A DNA stretch of 64,000 nt from Saussurea involucrata (taxonomy: Eukaryota; Streptophyta; Magnoliopsida; Asterales; Asteraceae), in NCBI GenBank assembly GCA_033807775.1, contig CM066325.1, positions 17,417,301-17,481,300 of the forward strand. Reading direction: 5' to 3'. A program made the position numbers and the translations under genes. The first letter of the stretch is position 1, and every line of letters starts with the position of its first letter. The notes under the pieces were generated by a model. It saw nothing but the letters and a program-made list of their open reading frames with translations. It had not been told where the DNA came from and did not search any database. This document shows, piece by piece, positions 42,377-55,307 of the stretch.

Positions 42377-44378
42377 TGTAACACCCTAAAAATCAGGGCT
42401 AATTTAAACTTCAATTGAAACCAGTTATGACAAAATAACATCCAAACTTTTATATAAGAGGAGAATTAACTATGAGGTTTCATAATTACAACATGGAATT
42501 CTCCCAATAACTTATTAATCTAATCATGTCCACTACAATTAGATTAACTAAGTTATCTAAGCAATCAATCAAAAGCCTCCATGCTTTAGCTAACTCCTCC
42601 GCTTATATCTTAAGTTGGATACATCAAAAGCTCTCGGCCCACATCCCATTTACTTTCCTGAGCCTGTACCTGGTAAAAAAAATTAATTTGAAAGATTAGG
42701 CTTACGCCTAGTGAGAACATTCAAATTTCAAATTAAAGACATTAACAATTTGAAAATATCTAATACATATAGACAAACCTGTTCTCCACCATTCTTACCA
42801 TACATATGCTCACCTCAACGACAGGATCATGCCCGATCCCATGAATATGACTAACATTCAGTAGGTCATATTATCCAAATCAAGAGCCTACTACTAATCC
42901 TTATAGATTCTAGACTATTGCTCTTATCCAAGAAATTACATATTGCTTTATGCTTATTTCTTGACCCGGAAGTAGAGATTACAAGTTACTTTATGTCTAC
43001 CTCTGATCTTCCCCTAGAAATTAGGAATTACAATTTACTTTACGCCTATTCCTTGATTTCTATACTATGAAATAGAAATTACAATTTCCTTTATGCCTAT
43101 TTCTCATTTCATAACACCTTTACTAAATGGGAATTACAATTTACTTTATGCCTATTCCTCATTTCAGGTCAACGAGAATTACAAATTACTTTATGCCTAT
43201 TCCTCGTTACAATACGTACCGTGCCTATGGATCCATTACACATACTATACACAATTTTAGTATTCACTTAACCCCAACCTTTTAGCCTAACACACAAACA
43301 TCCGACCGTAAGTATGTTCAAACTACTAAGATTGTAATTCAATTTCTCAATCATACACTGTCCAAAAGTTATCAAAACTACAAATTATCAGATACTTAAA
43401 AGAATCCAGAATATCAAAAGTGGCCAAACAGCTAGAGTTTCCGGACACCCCAAACTATCTGGATAACAGAACTTCCCGGATACCCACACTTACCGGACAT
43501 ACTAATCCCATTTGGATACTTACCGGAAACATAAACAGTCTGGACAACAAAACTTTCCGGACAACATGGCTTTCCGATCAATATGTCTTTCCGGACAATA
43601 TGGCTTTCCGGACAATATCCGGAAACCAAGATAATCTGGATACCATTCAGTATCTAATTCATCCGGAAACTACAAACAATTAATACTTACCGGATGTTCT
43701 TACCTCGTCCGGACACCTTCGCACAGAGGTTTCCAGATACTGTTCTTTTGTCCGAAAACCTCGACCTGCAGCCTATTTTTACAGTCCAAATACGTGTTTG
43801 TTCTATTCAGCTTGTTTAGACACTTTCATTCAGTCCAAATACAGTTTATACACATGTCTTAATGTTTAATTTAACAGAAAACAAGGATTTAGATCAAAAT
43901 AGAGAATGAACTCACCTTTAAAGAAATAAACCCACTTCTCTTCTCAATCTGATTCCAAGCTGTTGTCAATGATTCTGGAGACCAATTTCAATAAACAGGT
44001 TTATTCACTACCATACATCTATAACAAGCTTTATCTAAACCCATGGTAAATTTCTTACCAAGATGAAGACCAATGCTTGTTTTCTTCTTCTTTTCCTTTT
44101 TTCTCTCTAATTCTCTTTCTCTCTGCCTTGTTTGCCGACTCCAGAATCTGAATTGAGATAATATCTCAATTCAGCCCAAGCACATCCCCTTAATATCCCA
44201 ATTTTCCAATATACACCCACAAGTTTCCAACTCTACACAATAACATCAAACTTTGGCTAATTAACTTTTAACCCCCATTGATTTATATACTTGTAAAGAT
44301 AACACAAACTTACAACTTAATTACAAAACAACTTCACTTATATTAAAATATAACATAACGAAATTTCGAGATGTTACA
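42377..44378 (-). repeat. 3' LTR of Gypsy element
   Basis: 2,002 bp. Relative to the other LTR it has one extra CTTTCCGGACAATATG unit near 43575, lacks the 54-bp insertion, and shows several CCGG-to-CTGG/TTGG/CAGG changes. Confidence 0.92.
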
Positions 44379-44395
44379 ATACTCCCCAACTTGAA
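44379..44395 (-). other. Polypurine tract of Gypsy element
   Basis: On the minus strand AAGTTGGGGAGTAT lies directly before the TGTAACATC start of the 3' LTR. Confidence 0.75.
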
Positions 44396-44420
44396 AATGA
44401 TTTCGTCCCCGAAATCAAAG

Positions 44421-47400
44421 CTAGGTAAACAAATGAGGATATCTAGTCTTCATATCCTCCTCCGACTCTAACGTCACGTTAACACCTCGATGATGTTTCC
44501 ATTGTACCTTTAACATGACCACTTCCTTACCTTTACGTAACTTTCTAACTGATCTTTCCAAAATTGCTTCCGATTCTTATACACAACGGCTCTTTTCATC
44601 CACTCTCACATCTGTGAGTGGAATCACATCATTCTCTTCGGCTAAACATTTTCGAAGGTAACAAACATGGAAGGTATTATGGATTCCTTCCAATTCTGGT
44701 GGAAGATCCAACTGATATGCTTGTAATCCAACTCTCCTAGTTATGGTGAAAGGCCCTAGAAAACGAGGGCTCAACTTTCCACGTTTACCAAAGCTTATCA
44801 CACCTTTCCATAGGGATACCTTAAGCATTACACGCTCCCCAACTTGGAGTTCTTTTGGTCTTCTTTTCGGATCAGCATAACTCTTTTGTCGATCTTGAGC
44901 CGCTTTCATATGCTTCCAAATTTCTTTCACCTTATCAGCTGTTTGTTGCACAAGTTCCGGACTAGCAAACTGCTTTTCTCCAGCTTCTAACCAACACACC
45001 GGAGTTCTACATTTCCGACCATACAAAGCTTCAAAAGGTGCTCTTCCAATACTGGAATGGTAACTATTGTTATACGCAAATTCTACTAATGGTAGATGCG
45101 TATCCCAGTTACCTCCAAAATCTAATACACACGACCTTAGCATATCTTTCAAAGTTTGAATGGTTCTTTCACTTTGTCCGTCAGTTTGTGGATGATAAGT
45201 AGTGCTCAAATTGACCGTCGTACCCAACTCTTCCTGAAGTGACTGCCAAAACCTTGAGGTAAACCGACTATCACGATCCGAAACTATAGACACCGGTATA
45301 CCATGCCTTGACACCACTTCATCAATATATATCTTCGCCAATTTATCTATTGGTGACGCTTCTTTCATAGCCAGAAAATGAGCACCCTTAGTCAGTCGAT
45401 CTACGATTACCCATATGGTGTCGTTAGCCTTTTGCGTTCTCGGTAACTTCGTCACGAAATCCATGGTAATCTTGTCCCATTTCCATTTCGGAATCTCCAA
45501 AGACTGAAAACTTCCGTAAGGCTTTTGATGCTCCGTTTTCACTAACAAACACGGTGTACACTTTTCTACTATTTGTGCCACATCTACTTTCATAGCTGGC
45601 CACCAATAGTGTAGCTTCAAGTCCCTATACATCTTAGTACTCCCAGGATGTATAGAATACTTAGATCTATGGGCTTCGAGAATAAACTCTCGATTTCCTC
45701 CAATCTTTGGTACCCATACACGGCCTTGAAACAACTTAAGTCCACGGTTATCTTCAGTTAGTTGAAGATGTTGCTTGCTCATCACTTCTTCTTTCAGATT
45801 TTCCTCCAGTAAGGCTTCCGCTTGTGCTTCCCTTATTCTTTCAATCAAACTTGACGTCACGTCAATTCTAGCGCTAGTCGATTTCAAACACACACTATAC
45901 TCTTTTCTGCTTAAAGCATCAGCTACAACATTTGCTTTACCAGGATGGTAATGCAATTCACAATCGTAATCCTTAAGTAACTCTAACCAGCGCCGTTGTC
46001 TCATGTTCAACTCTTTCTTATCAAAGACATGTTGCAAGCTTTTGTGATCAGTATAAAGAGTACACTTCGTTCCATACAAATAATGCCTCCACAGCTTCAA
46101 AGCAAATACGACTGCTGCTAATTCCAAATCGTGCGTAGGATAATTCTTCTCATGCTCTTTAAGTTGCCTTGATGCATAAGCAATCACTTTGCCACGTTGC
46201 ATCAATACACATCCCAGACCCATCTTTGAAGCATCACTATAGACCACCAAATCTTCTGTTCCTTCTGGTAAGGCAAGAATAGGAGCTTCACATAACTTTT
46301 GATGTAAAGTTCTGAAAGCTGATTCTTGTTTCTCCGTCCAAACAAATTTCATGTTCTTTCGGGTCAACATAGTTAAAGCAGAAGCAATCTTTGAGAAGTC
46401 TTTAATAAACCTTCGATAGTAACCGGCTAAACCCAAGAAACTTCTTATTTTAGACGCGCTCTTCGGTGTCTCCCAATTTGTCATAGCTTCTATCTTTGCT
46501 GGATCTACTTTAACTCCCTCCGAAGTGATCACATGACCTAAAAATTGTACCTCCTTTAACTAGAATTCACATTTCGAGAACTTCGCGTACAATTTCTCTC
46601 TTCTCAACACTTCCAAGACTTCACGTAGATGATATGCATGATCTGCTTCAGTCTTTGAATAAACAAGTATATCATCAATGAATACAATGACAAACTTGTC
46701 TAAAAATGGTCGGCATACCCTATTCATCAGATCCATGAACACAGCTGGAGCATTTGTCAACCCAAATGGCATTACAAGAAATTCATAATGCCCATACCTT
46801 GTTCTAAACGCTGTCTTAGAAATATCTTCATTTCTTACTCGAACTTGATGGTACCCCGACCTCAAATCAATCTTAGAAAAACATCCCGCACCTTGAAGTT
46901 GATCAAACAGATCATCAATCCTTGGAAGCGGATACTTGTTCTTAATCGTCGCCTTATTCAACTCACGATAGTCGATAACCATTCTCATGGTGCCATCTTT
47001 CTTTTTGACAAACAAAACCGGAGCTCCCCAAGGTGAAGAACTCGGTCTAACAAAACCTTTATCCAACAACTCCTGAAGTTGAGTCATCATCTCTTTCATT
47101 TCAGCCGGCGCTAAGCGATACGGTACACGCGCTATCGGTGCCGATCCAGGGATAAGATCAATATGAAACTCTACCTGCCGTTCAGTCGGTAGGCCTGGAA
47201 GATCATCAGGAAATACGTCCGGGAATTCGCGTACTACCTTAATATCTTCCACTTGTTTCTTTTCCGACTTTATATCTAAAACATACGCCAAATAGGATGA
47301 ACATCCTTTCATTAAACATCTACGCGCTTTAGCAACAGAAATTAACGGAACTTCCCCTTTTCGCTTTTCCCCAAAGATGAGTACATCATCCTGATCAGCC

Positions 47401-49052
47401 ATCAGAATCCGGATTAATTTCTTTGCACAAAGTATCTCTGCCTGGTTGACTGTTAGCCTGTCCATACCCACAATCACATCGAATCCCCCAATTTCCATCA
47501 ACAACAAGTCGATCGGAAATTTCGTTTCCCCTACTGAAATAAAACCACCATCTAGTTTTTCACGAACCAAGACTTGACCCCCGTTAGCTACCTCAACTAC
47601 TAAGGCATCTTCCAAGGTAGTGATAGGCATAGCTAACTTGTGGTAGAACAACTTGGACACAAACGACAAATTTGCACCACAGTCAAATAAAATGCGCGCA
47701 TGAATAGAATTTATTAGGAATGTACCAGAAACGACATCTTTTGATTCTTTCGCCTCTTCTGCCGTCATATGAAATGCCCGGCCTGTTGGTTTGGGAACAT
47801 CTGGTTTCTTTCCTTGATCTCCGCCCTTCTTTAACTTCGGACAATCTCTTCGGATGTGTCCGGGCTGTTTACACTCATAACAGATCGGTCCTTGGATAGG
47901 ACAGTTAGCCGCTATGTGTCCAGGCTTCCCGCATTTGAAGCATTCATTCCCGACTATCTGACACTGACCAAAATGTTTACTTCGACATTTCGAACACCAA
48001 CTTGGTTCCCGGCGAGGTTCATAACGAACGCTCATTCCAAATGATTTGGATTTTTGAGAAGAATCCGATCGACCTTCCCACTTCAGCTTTTCTCCCACGT
48101 GTGTCTTTTCTTCTTTATCCTTTGCGTACACTTCCTCTATAACTTTTGCTTCTTCAATCGTCTCTCTCAACGTTGAAGCCTTTGAACTCCGCACCCTTGA
48201 CATCATATATGCCGGCAAACCCTTTAAATAAGCTTTAACTTTGTCTTTCTCAGTTGGAGCCACATGCCCCACTAAGTTTAGCTTCTCCATGAAAGATTCC
48301 GTATACTTCCTAACAGATGAAGTACCTTTCTTGAGAGTCCGAATCTCTTCTTCAATTCTATCCAGCTCGTTTTCATTGCAGTATTCTTCCAGAATCTTCT
48401 TCTTGAAGGACTCCCAAGTCATAGCAGTCAAAACTGGAGCCGAGATTGTAGCCGTCACAACATTCCACCAAGTCAGGGCATTACCTCTTAACATTTGAGA
48501 TGCAAATCTGACTTTTGACTTCTCATCACAATCACAAGCTCGAAAAGCTTGTTCCATCTCCCTAATCCAGTTCATGCAGGCTACTGGATTATCTGCTCCT
48601 TTAAACTCTGGCGGTTTACAGCTTAAGAACGTTTTGTATGAGCAGATTCTTTCAACTCTCCTTTCTGTCTCTGACCCAGGGTTACCAACTGGATTTATTA
48701 CCCCAGTATCAGTTCCCGTTCGACGTAGCTCCGTACTTCGATCGTTCAATACTTTCATAAACATTTCGGCTTGTTTTTCCATCGTTGTATTCATCATTCT
48801 CGTCATGTTTTCCATCATATGAGATTTCATTGTCGATTCAGGCGCTTCTTGACTAGCGGTACTGGCACCCGTTCTAGGTACCTGTCTATCAGCTCCTCCC
48901 GGAAACTGTAATCGCGGAGGACTTTCATGAGTTTCACTAGTTCCAGGTCGCTTTTCTCCTGACCAATCCATTCCGGTCCTATTCATTGAAGAAATAGGAG
49001 ACATTGGTGGCGTATTCACCATCGTTCTGATATAACACAAAGGAATAACCAT
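44421..49052 (-). pseudogene. gag-pol: Gypsy gag-pol polyprotein with two internal stops
   Basis: A single frame of 1,544 codons. In order: gag core (about residues 130-270), two CCHC knuckles (CFKCGKPGHIAANC and CYECKQPGHIRRDC, about 365-400), protease (FDCGANLSF, about 454), RT (about 640-830; FIDDILVYS near 46675), RNase H (YSDASKMGLGCV; TDHKSL), then integrase. Integrase has the HHCC finger, Asp residues in MDFVTKLP and SDRDSRF, and Glu in DGQSERTIQ. A tail with VKVQW..HHRG and TRYPHLF resembles a degenerate chromodomain. Lesions are TAG at 46560-46562 within RT, TAA at 44577-44579 before the tail, and DSG changed to DCG in the protease active site. The start could be 49052 or the later Met at 49022. 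The protein would be made from the 5' LTR promoter at 49373-51412. Confidence 0.9.
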
Positions 49053-49357
49053 CAGAAATGGTTACATACATCTAGACATACAAACGTACTTTACCGATCA
49101 TTAGTCACTGTAACAATTTAGAAACAAGTATGCTTGTGTAATAATATATTCATAATAACAGTAGCTAATTGGAATTGTGAACATATTATACATGAGAATC
49201 CTCGTTACCACCATTACAGTACTAATTTCACGTATTTCAGTCGACGCTAAGACTATCCGGTCTTAGTACTTCTACCCATATCTCACGTATCATAACTTAA
49301 CTCGTCTCAGCTTAAGTCTAAGTATCTCATTAGCATACTTAGTTCGCTTAAACTATT

Positions 49358-49369
49358 GCTCTGATACCA
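49358..49369 (-). other. Primer-binding site (initiator tRNA-Met)
   Basis: On the minus strand TGGTATCAGAGC, the standard complement of the 3' end of initiator tRNA-Met, lies three bases downstream of the 5' LTR. Confidence 0.92.
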
Positions 49370-49372
49370 TAT

Positions 49373-51412
49373 TGTAACACCCTAAAAATCAGGGCTAATT
49401 TAAACTTCAATTGAAACCAGTTATGACAAAATAACATCCAAAGTTTTATATAAGAGGAGAATTAACTATGAGGTTTCATAATTACAACATGGAATTCTCC
49501 CAATAACTTATTAATCTAATCATGTCCACTACAATTAAATTAACTAAGTTATCTAAGCAATCCATCAAAAGCCTCCATGCTTTAGCTAACTCCTCCGCTT
49601 ATCTCTTAAGTTGGATACATCAAAAGCTCTCGGCCCACATCCCATTTACTTCCATGAGCCTAAACCTGGTAAAAAAAATTAATTTGAAAGATTAGGCTTA
49701 CGCCTAGTGAGAACATTCAAATTTCAAATTAAAGACATTAACAGTTTGAAAATATCTAATACATATAGACAAACCTGTTCTCCACCATTCTTACCATACA
49801 TATGCTCACCTCAACGACAGGATCATGCCCGATCCCATGAATATGACTAACATTCAGTAGGTCATATTATCCAAATCAAGAGCCTAATACTAATCCTTAT
49901 AGATTCTAGACTATTGCTCTTATCCAAGAAAATACATATTGCTTTATGCCTATTTCTTGACCCGGAAGTAGAGATTACAAGTTACTTTATGTTTACCTCT
50001 GATCTTCCCCTAGAAATCAGGAATTACAATTTACTTTACGCCTATTCTTTGATTTCTATACTATGAAATAGAAATTACAATTTCCTTTATGCCTATTTCT
50101 CATTTCATAACACCTTTACTAAATGGGAATTACAATTTACTTTATGCCTATTCCTCATTTCAGGTCAACGAGAATTACAAATTATTTTATGCCTATTCCT
50201 CGTTACAATACGTACCGTGCCTATGGATCCATTACACATACTATACACAATTTTAGTATTCACTTAACCCCAACCTTTTAGCCTAACACACTAACATCCG
50301 ACCGTAAGTATGTTCAAGCTACTAAGATTGTAATTCAATTTCTCGATCATACACTGTCCAAAAGTTATCAAAACTACAAATTATCAGATACTTAAAAGAA
50401 TCCAGAATATCAAAAGTGGCCAAACAGCTAGAGTTTCCGGACACCCCCAAACTATCCGGATAACAGAACTTCCCGGATACCCACACTTACCGGACATACT
50501 AATCCCATCCGGATACTTACCGGAAACATAAACAGTCCGGACAACAAAACTTTCCGGACAACATGGCTTTCCGATCAATATGGCTTTCCGGACAATATCC
50601 GGAAACCAAGATAATCTGGATACCATCCGGTATCTAATTCATCCGGAAACTACAAACAATTAATGTAACATCCCAGACCAACCGTACCAGATATTGTCCG
50701 CTTTATCTCACAATTAATACTTACCGGATGTTCTTACCTCGTCCGGACACCTTCGCACAGAGGTTTCCGGATACTGTTCTTTTGTCCGGAAACCTCGACC
50801 TGCAGCCTATTTTTACAGTCCAAATCCGTGTTTGTTCTATTCAGCTTGTTTAGATGCTTTCATTCAGTCCAAATACAGTTTATACACATGTCTTAATGTT
50901 TAATTTAACAGAAAACAAGGATTTAGATCAAAATAGAGAATGAACTCACCTTTAAAGAAATAAACCCACTTCTCTTCTCAATCTGATTCCAAGCTGTTGT
51001 CAATGATTCTGGAGACCAATTTCAATAAACAGGTTTATTCACTACCATACATCTATAACAAGCTTTATCTAAACCCATGGTAAATTTCTTACCAAGATGA
51101 AGACCAATGCTTGTTTTCTTCTTCTTTTCCTTCTTTTTCTCTAATTCTCTTTCTTTCTGCCTTGTTTGCCGACTCCAGAATCTGAATTGAGATAATATCT
51201 CAATTCAGCCCAAGTCCATCCCCTTAATATCCCAATTTTCCAATATACACCCACAAGTTTCCAACTCTACACAATAACATCAAACTTTGGCTAATTAACT
51301 TTTAACCCCCATTGATTTATATACTTGTAAAGATAACACAAACTTACAACTTAATTACAAAACAACTTCACTTATATTAAAATATAACATAACGAAATTT
51401 CAAGATGTTACA
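49373..51412 (-). repeat. 5' LTR of Gypsy element
   Basis: 2,040 bp, nearly identical to 42377-44378. A 45-bp segment starting GTAACATCCCAGACC is inserted at about 50663-50707 and flanked by a 9-bp repeat ACAATTAAT. The CCGGA minisatellite at 50435-50650 keeps more intact CCGG sites than the other LTR. Confidence 0.92.
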
Positions 51413-52021
51413 ATGTCATATCGAAGAGCACGAAATTCTCGTTTTTTATGTATTTTGTTTGATTAAAATATTAGTAATTTTTATGATAATTTATTTTAAA
51501 CTTTAAGGGGGTAAAAAAATTTAATTAAAAAAGAAAATAAAAAGTCAAAGATGGTAGACGCTAATTTAAATTTTCAGATTTGTCCATAATCACTTCTCAA
51601 TTGGTTTCATTAAGTTTTAACCATTTTAATTTTCCAAATCTTGATCAATGGTTGTAACTTGTCCCCATGTTCACAATTGAAAATGAGTTTTCATTTGAAC
51701 TCACCCCTATATATATATATATATATAGCCTTAGGTTCAATAGAGAAGTCCAAATATTTAGAGAAATAGAGAAGTGATCTTGGCCATTTATTCGGTCAAG
51801 ATCGGTTATAATTGGTCAAAAGTTGCGGCTTTGACTGGTCAAAAGTTGCGGTTGTTCCAAAAATAGAAGGGCAATTTCGTAACTTTTACAAAAAACACGG
51901 GCTGAGTTCATATATGAATCTGTGTGATTCACATATGAACTATACGTTCATATATGAACCTTTGTAATTCACATATGAACTCTTTATAACTAATTCATAT
52001 ATGAACTTTTGTGATTCATAT
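51413..52021. other. Gene-free spacer
   Basis: Includes a (TA)n run at 51707-51727 and 'gatcaatggttgtaacttg' phrases similar to the arms of the 20-21.7 kb foldback MITE. No gene is seen. Confidence 0.4.
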
Positions 52022-52398
52022 ATGAGAGGGATTAATGAGAGATTAATCACAAACCCAATCCCTCGCTAATCCGTCGCTAATTAGTGAGGGATTAGCGAGG
52101 GATTAATGAGATTAATCACAAACTCAATCCCTCGCTAATCCGTCGTTAATTAGTGAGGGATTAGCGAGGGATTAATGAGATTAATCACAAACTCAATCCC
52201 TCGCTAATCCGTCGCTAATTAGTGAGAGATTAGCGAGGGATTGGGGTTGTGATTAATATCTCATTAATCCATCGTTAATCTGTCGCTAATTAGTGAGGGA
52301 TTAGCGAGGGATTGGGTTAGTGGTCAATCCCTCGCTAATTAGTGATGGATTTTTTCCCTCGCTAATTTTCGTCACTGATGCCCAGTTTTCTTGTAGTG
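52022..52398. mobile_element. CACTA element right end
   Basis: It ends TTTTCTTGTAGTG (complement CACTACAAGAAAA), the signature CACTA terminus. Before it are about four ~75-bp subterminal repeats of 'aatccctcgctaatccgtcgctaattagtgaggg' type (first half shown in part), each palindromic. The left end is not in continuity; a related block is at 27750-27903. Confidence 0.75.
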
Positions 52399-52716
52399 TT
52401 GCTTCAACAACTTCTCTATATTGTTCTCTAAAATAGAAAAAACTAAAGAAAACTCCAAAGTTTAGAGAATTCTCTAAAACTTGCTAGATGAAGAGAGAAA
52501 TTACTTTTTTATTCATTCACACCAATAGGATTGAGTTATCATTATTTAATAAATTCTTTTTAAAAAATGTATTGAGATGATAAATTTAAATAATATAATG
52601 GTTGTTGAGTTCTTTAAAATGAAGAATCTGTTGGAGCTAAATGTAATTCATTTTAGAGATTTTGACTTCTACGTCTCTATTTTAGAAAAAATATAGAGAA
52701 TCTATTGGAAATGCTC
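52399..52716. mobile_element. Harbinger-like MITE cut by CACTA insertion
   Basis: The right end CTATTGGAAATGCTC is followed by TAA (52717-52719). The left arm (CTTCTCTATATTGTTCTCTAA) pairs with it but begins directly at the CACTA terminus, so the CACTA element inserted into this MITE's left tip. Confidence 0.6.
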
Positions 52717-52719
52717 TAA

Positions 52720-53767
52720 TGGATCGAATCACGATCCAACGAAATACAGGTTAGCCAATAGGAAAACAATAATTCGAGGTTGGGGTTAAATTCGTATGCC
52801 TCCCATCCACTGTATAAACTCGCTTATGCATTTCCATTTCTACATCGATTTCATCAAGCAGACATGGTCACATGGATGAAAGTGTGCGCCTCTGTCATCA
52901 TTCACATCCTCCCATCATTGTAAGCGACCGTTCCTTTTTCTATTTTTGTGGTCGAATTTAGATCTTAAATTCACTGTTTGCATTTCATTCTTAAATCATT
53001 AGATTCCAAATGATTTATAGTCGATCTCATCGCATTTCCATTTCAAAATCAAACGTGCGGTAGTGATAATTTCTTTAGAAAATATTGAAGTTAAATGGGC
53101 CGATGATCATATATATATCAAAATAATAAGAATCAATATTACACTTCATATGAAGTTGCTCATAATTTTTAGTTATTTCTTTTGATATATATAATTAAAC
53201 AATAGCTAAGAAGTTCTAAATCATCAAACTTTGTAATTGACTCAAAATGATAAAAGAAGTTAGTGAGACTATTGATTATAATAATGAGGTGTATAATTAG
53301 TATTGTTTTGTTATAACTCGTAATATATCGATTTATCCCTAACATATATTCCCATAAAATAATTATATTCACCATGCAACCATAATATTGCTACGTAGTT
53401 TTGTTTAATTGTAGGGCATTTTGGTAAATTGCTTACATTTGTTATAATCTGCTTGTTGCAACTTCGGCTAAAAGTTTCTTCATAAAGTCCCCGTTCCCAA
53501 CCTATGGTTGGACGAAAGAGTAACAAAAGTCGTCAGTATTGTGACCACTCTGAGTATATGCAAGCCTGATTGAATTGTTAATTTTTCTCTGTTCGAGATT
53601 TTTTTGATTTGCTTGAGAGTGTTTCTTCCTAACTTAGTTCTTAGTAGAGATTCTTGAAAAAAGAGTTTTAGTCATATTATGTAAAATGAAACATATTATA
53701 TCAATTCAAATTTCATTTTTATACATAGTTTGATTTCAATTTAAATTAAAAAATGCAATTGAAACAA
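52720..53767. other. Spacer with a possible orphan promoter and first exon
   Basis: A TATA-like CTGTATAAACTC at about 52811 precedes ATG at 52863. A 19-codon stretch rich in hydrophobic residues (MVTWMKVCASVIIHILPSL) then ends at a GTAAG donor (52919). No downstream exon is recognised. It could be a relic first exon or chance. The rest is AT-rich. Confidence 0.25.
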
Positions 53768-54135
53768 GGTTCTAAATGGCGTGAGGCGTGAGGCGTGGCG
53801 GCGAGGCCAAGTCTCAAGCCTTAGGAGCCACGGCGTGCCATGGCGTTTATCAAGGCGTGACTTATGGCGACAAATCTCTATATCATATATACTATTATAT
53901 ATAAAAACATATGTTTTGTACTATTAATCGATGAGTCCATGACAATAAGCAAGTTAAATTAGGTTATATATTAAAAACTAGCAAATAAGATATTAAAAAC
54001 GTAAAGAAAACTTAAATATCGTGTTCTAAAAGACCGCACATTAGGTCATGGCGTGCCACAAGCATAACGTGGCGTGAGACACAAGCCTTAAGCCACGGTG
54101 CGCCATGATGGCTGTCGTGGCGAGCCTTTTAGAAC
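53768..54135. mobile_element. Non-autonomous TIR element ('GGTTCTAAA' family)
   Basis: Starts GGTTCTAAATGGCGTGAGG and ends with the near complement GCCTTTTAGAACA. Multiple 'ggcgtg' words occur at both ends and the centre is AT-rich. A degraded copy is at 23985-24345. The TSD is unclear. Confidence 0.55.
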
Positions 54136-55307
54136 AGTGAATTGAAATAATTATATATTGATGATTGTAATAAGTTGTTTTTTCTAATTTTATATATTTC
54201 GTTATTCTGATTTATATACATATATGTGTGTGTGTGTGTGTGTTTCTATTATTTTTTGTACATATTGCTATACTGATAATAATAAGTTTTAGTTTTGATT
54301 ATAATTTTGACAATATATATAGATTCATAATAATTTTTATTTTATGTAGTGATATTAAATTTAATTAATAAGTATTGATTTAGTTAGTGAATTTAAATGT
54401 GATAAGTGTATTATTTATTGATGAGGGAGTAATAAGTATTTGATTATAAATTAAATTTATTTAATGATATTAAATGTAATAAGTATTTCATTTATTAAAG
54501 AAGGAGTTAATAATATGGATTTAATTGTATATTGATTCTAATTTTATTCTTATATATTTGTTCTAATGTCATTTATATTTATATATTGATTTTAATAAAA
54601 CTTTAAATAATAATATTTTTTTAATTTTATGTATTTATTACTTTATATACTAACTCAAATTTTAGATATTTAATTTTATTTGAAAATAATACATATCAAT
54701 ATATATACATATTGTAGTAAAAAAAAAACTCGTGTCATGTCATTTAAATATATTGTTTTTAAAATAATATATATAAAGAGTGTTATGTAAATAATATAAC
54801 CGACAATGATTATAAAGTATTATATTGATGTGAATAATAGTCATCTTCCTTTACTTATTTATATTAATTATATCATTTTATTATTAAAAATACATATATT
54901 ATTATATTCAATTATCATCTAAATAGAAGTATACATATTGATCGTAATTTCATTTATATAATGAGTTTTTAAATATGCTGATTATATATATTCCTTGAAT
55001 GTTATGTGAAAAAACTAAAAATGTGAAAGAACTTAAATAAAAAAAATTAGGTGTAAACAAAGAAGATGAAAAGATTATTAATTAATTAATTAAACATTTT
55101 GTTAATAACTACATAAAAAAATGCAAAATTTGAGAGAAAAAAAGAAGAAGAAAAAATTTGATATTGAGATGTCTAGAAAATGTCTTCTCATGTGGCTTTT
55201 CTTATAAAATTACAAATTGAAAAATTAGCCAGAAATTTATTAGATTTGTAAATACGAAAACCTGTTGATCATCGGGTACAATTGTGTTGCTTAAGGGCCC
55301 GAAAATT
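54136..55307. other. Very AT-rich, gene-free stretch
   Basis: Contains a (TG)n microsatellite at about 54223-54243. No coding, RNA or bounded element signal is seen. Confidence 0.6.

Larger units (their letters stand above)
42377..51412 (-). mobile_element. Complete Ty3/Gypsy chromovirus-like retrotransposon
   Basis: 9,036 bp with two 2.0-kb LTRs, TSD ATGTC at 42372-42376 and 51413-51417, an initiator-tRNA-Met primer site, a PPT and one gag-pol frame, all on the minus strand. A chromodomain-like tail after integrase and the LTR ends (TGTAACATC…GTGTTACA) suggest the Tekay/Del group. Two internal stops and a changed protease motif make it non-autonomous now, but structural completeness and near-identical LTRs point to a fairly young insertion. 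Confidence 0.92.

Noticed and set aside
52022..52380. CRISPR-like regularly spaced repeats
   Set aside because: The repeats are CACTA subterminal palindromes without unique spacers, in plant DNA.
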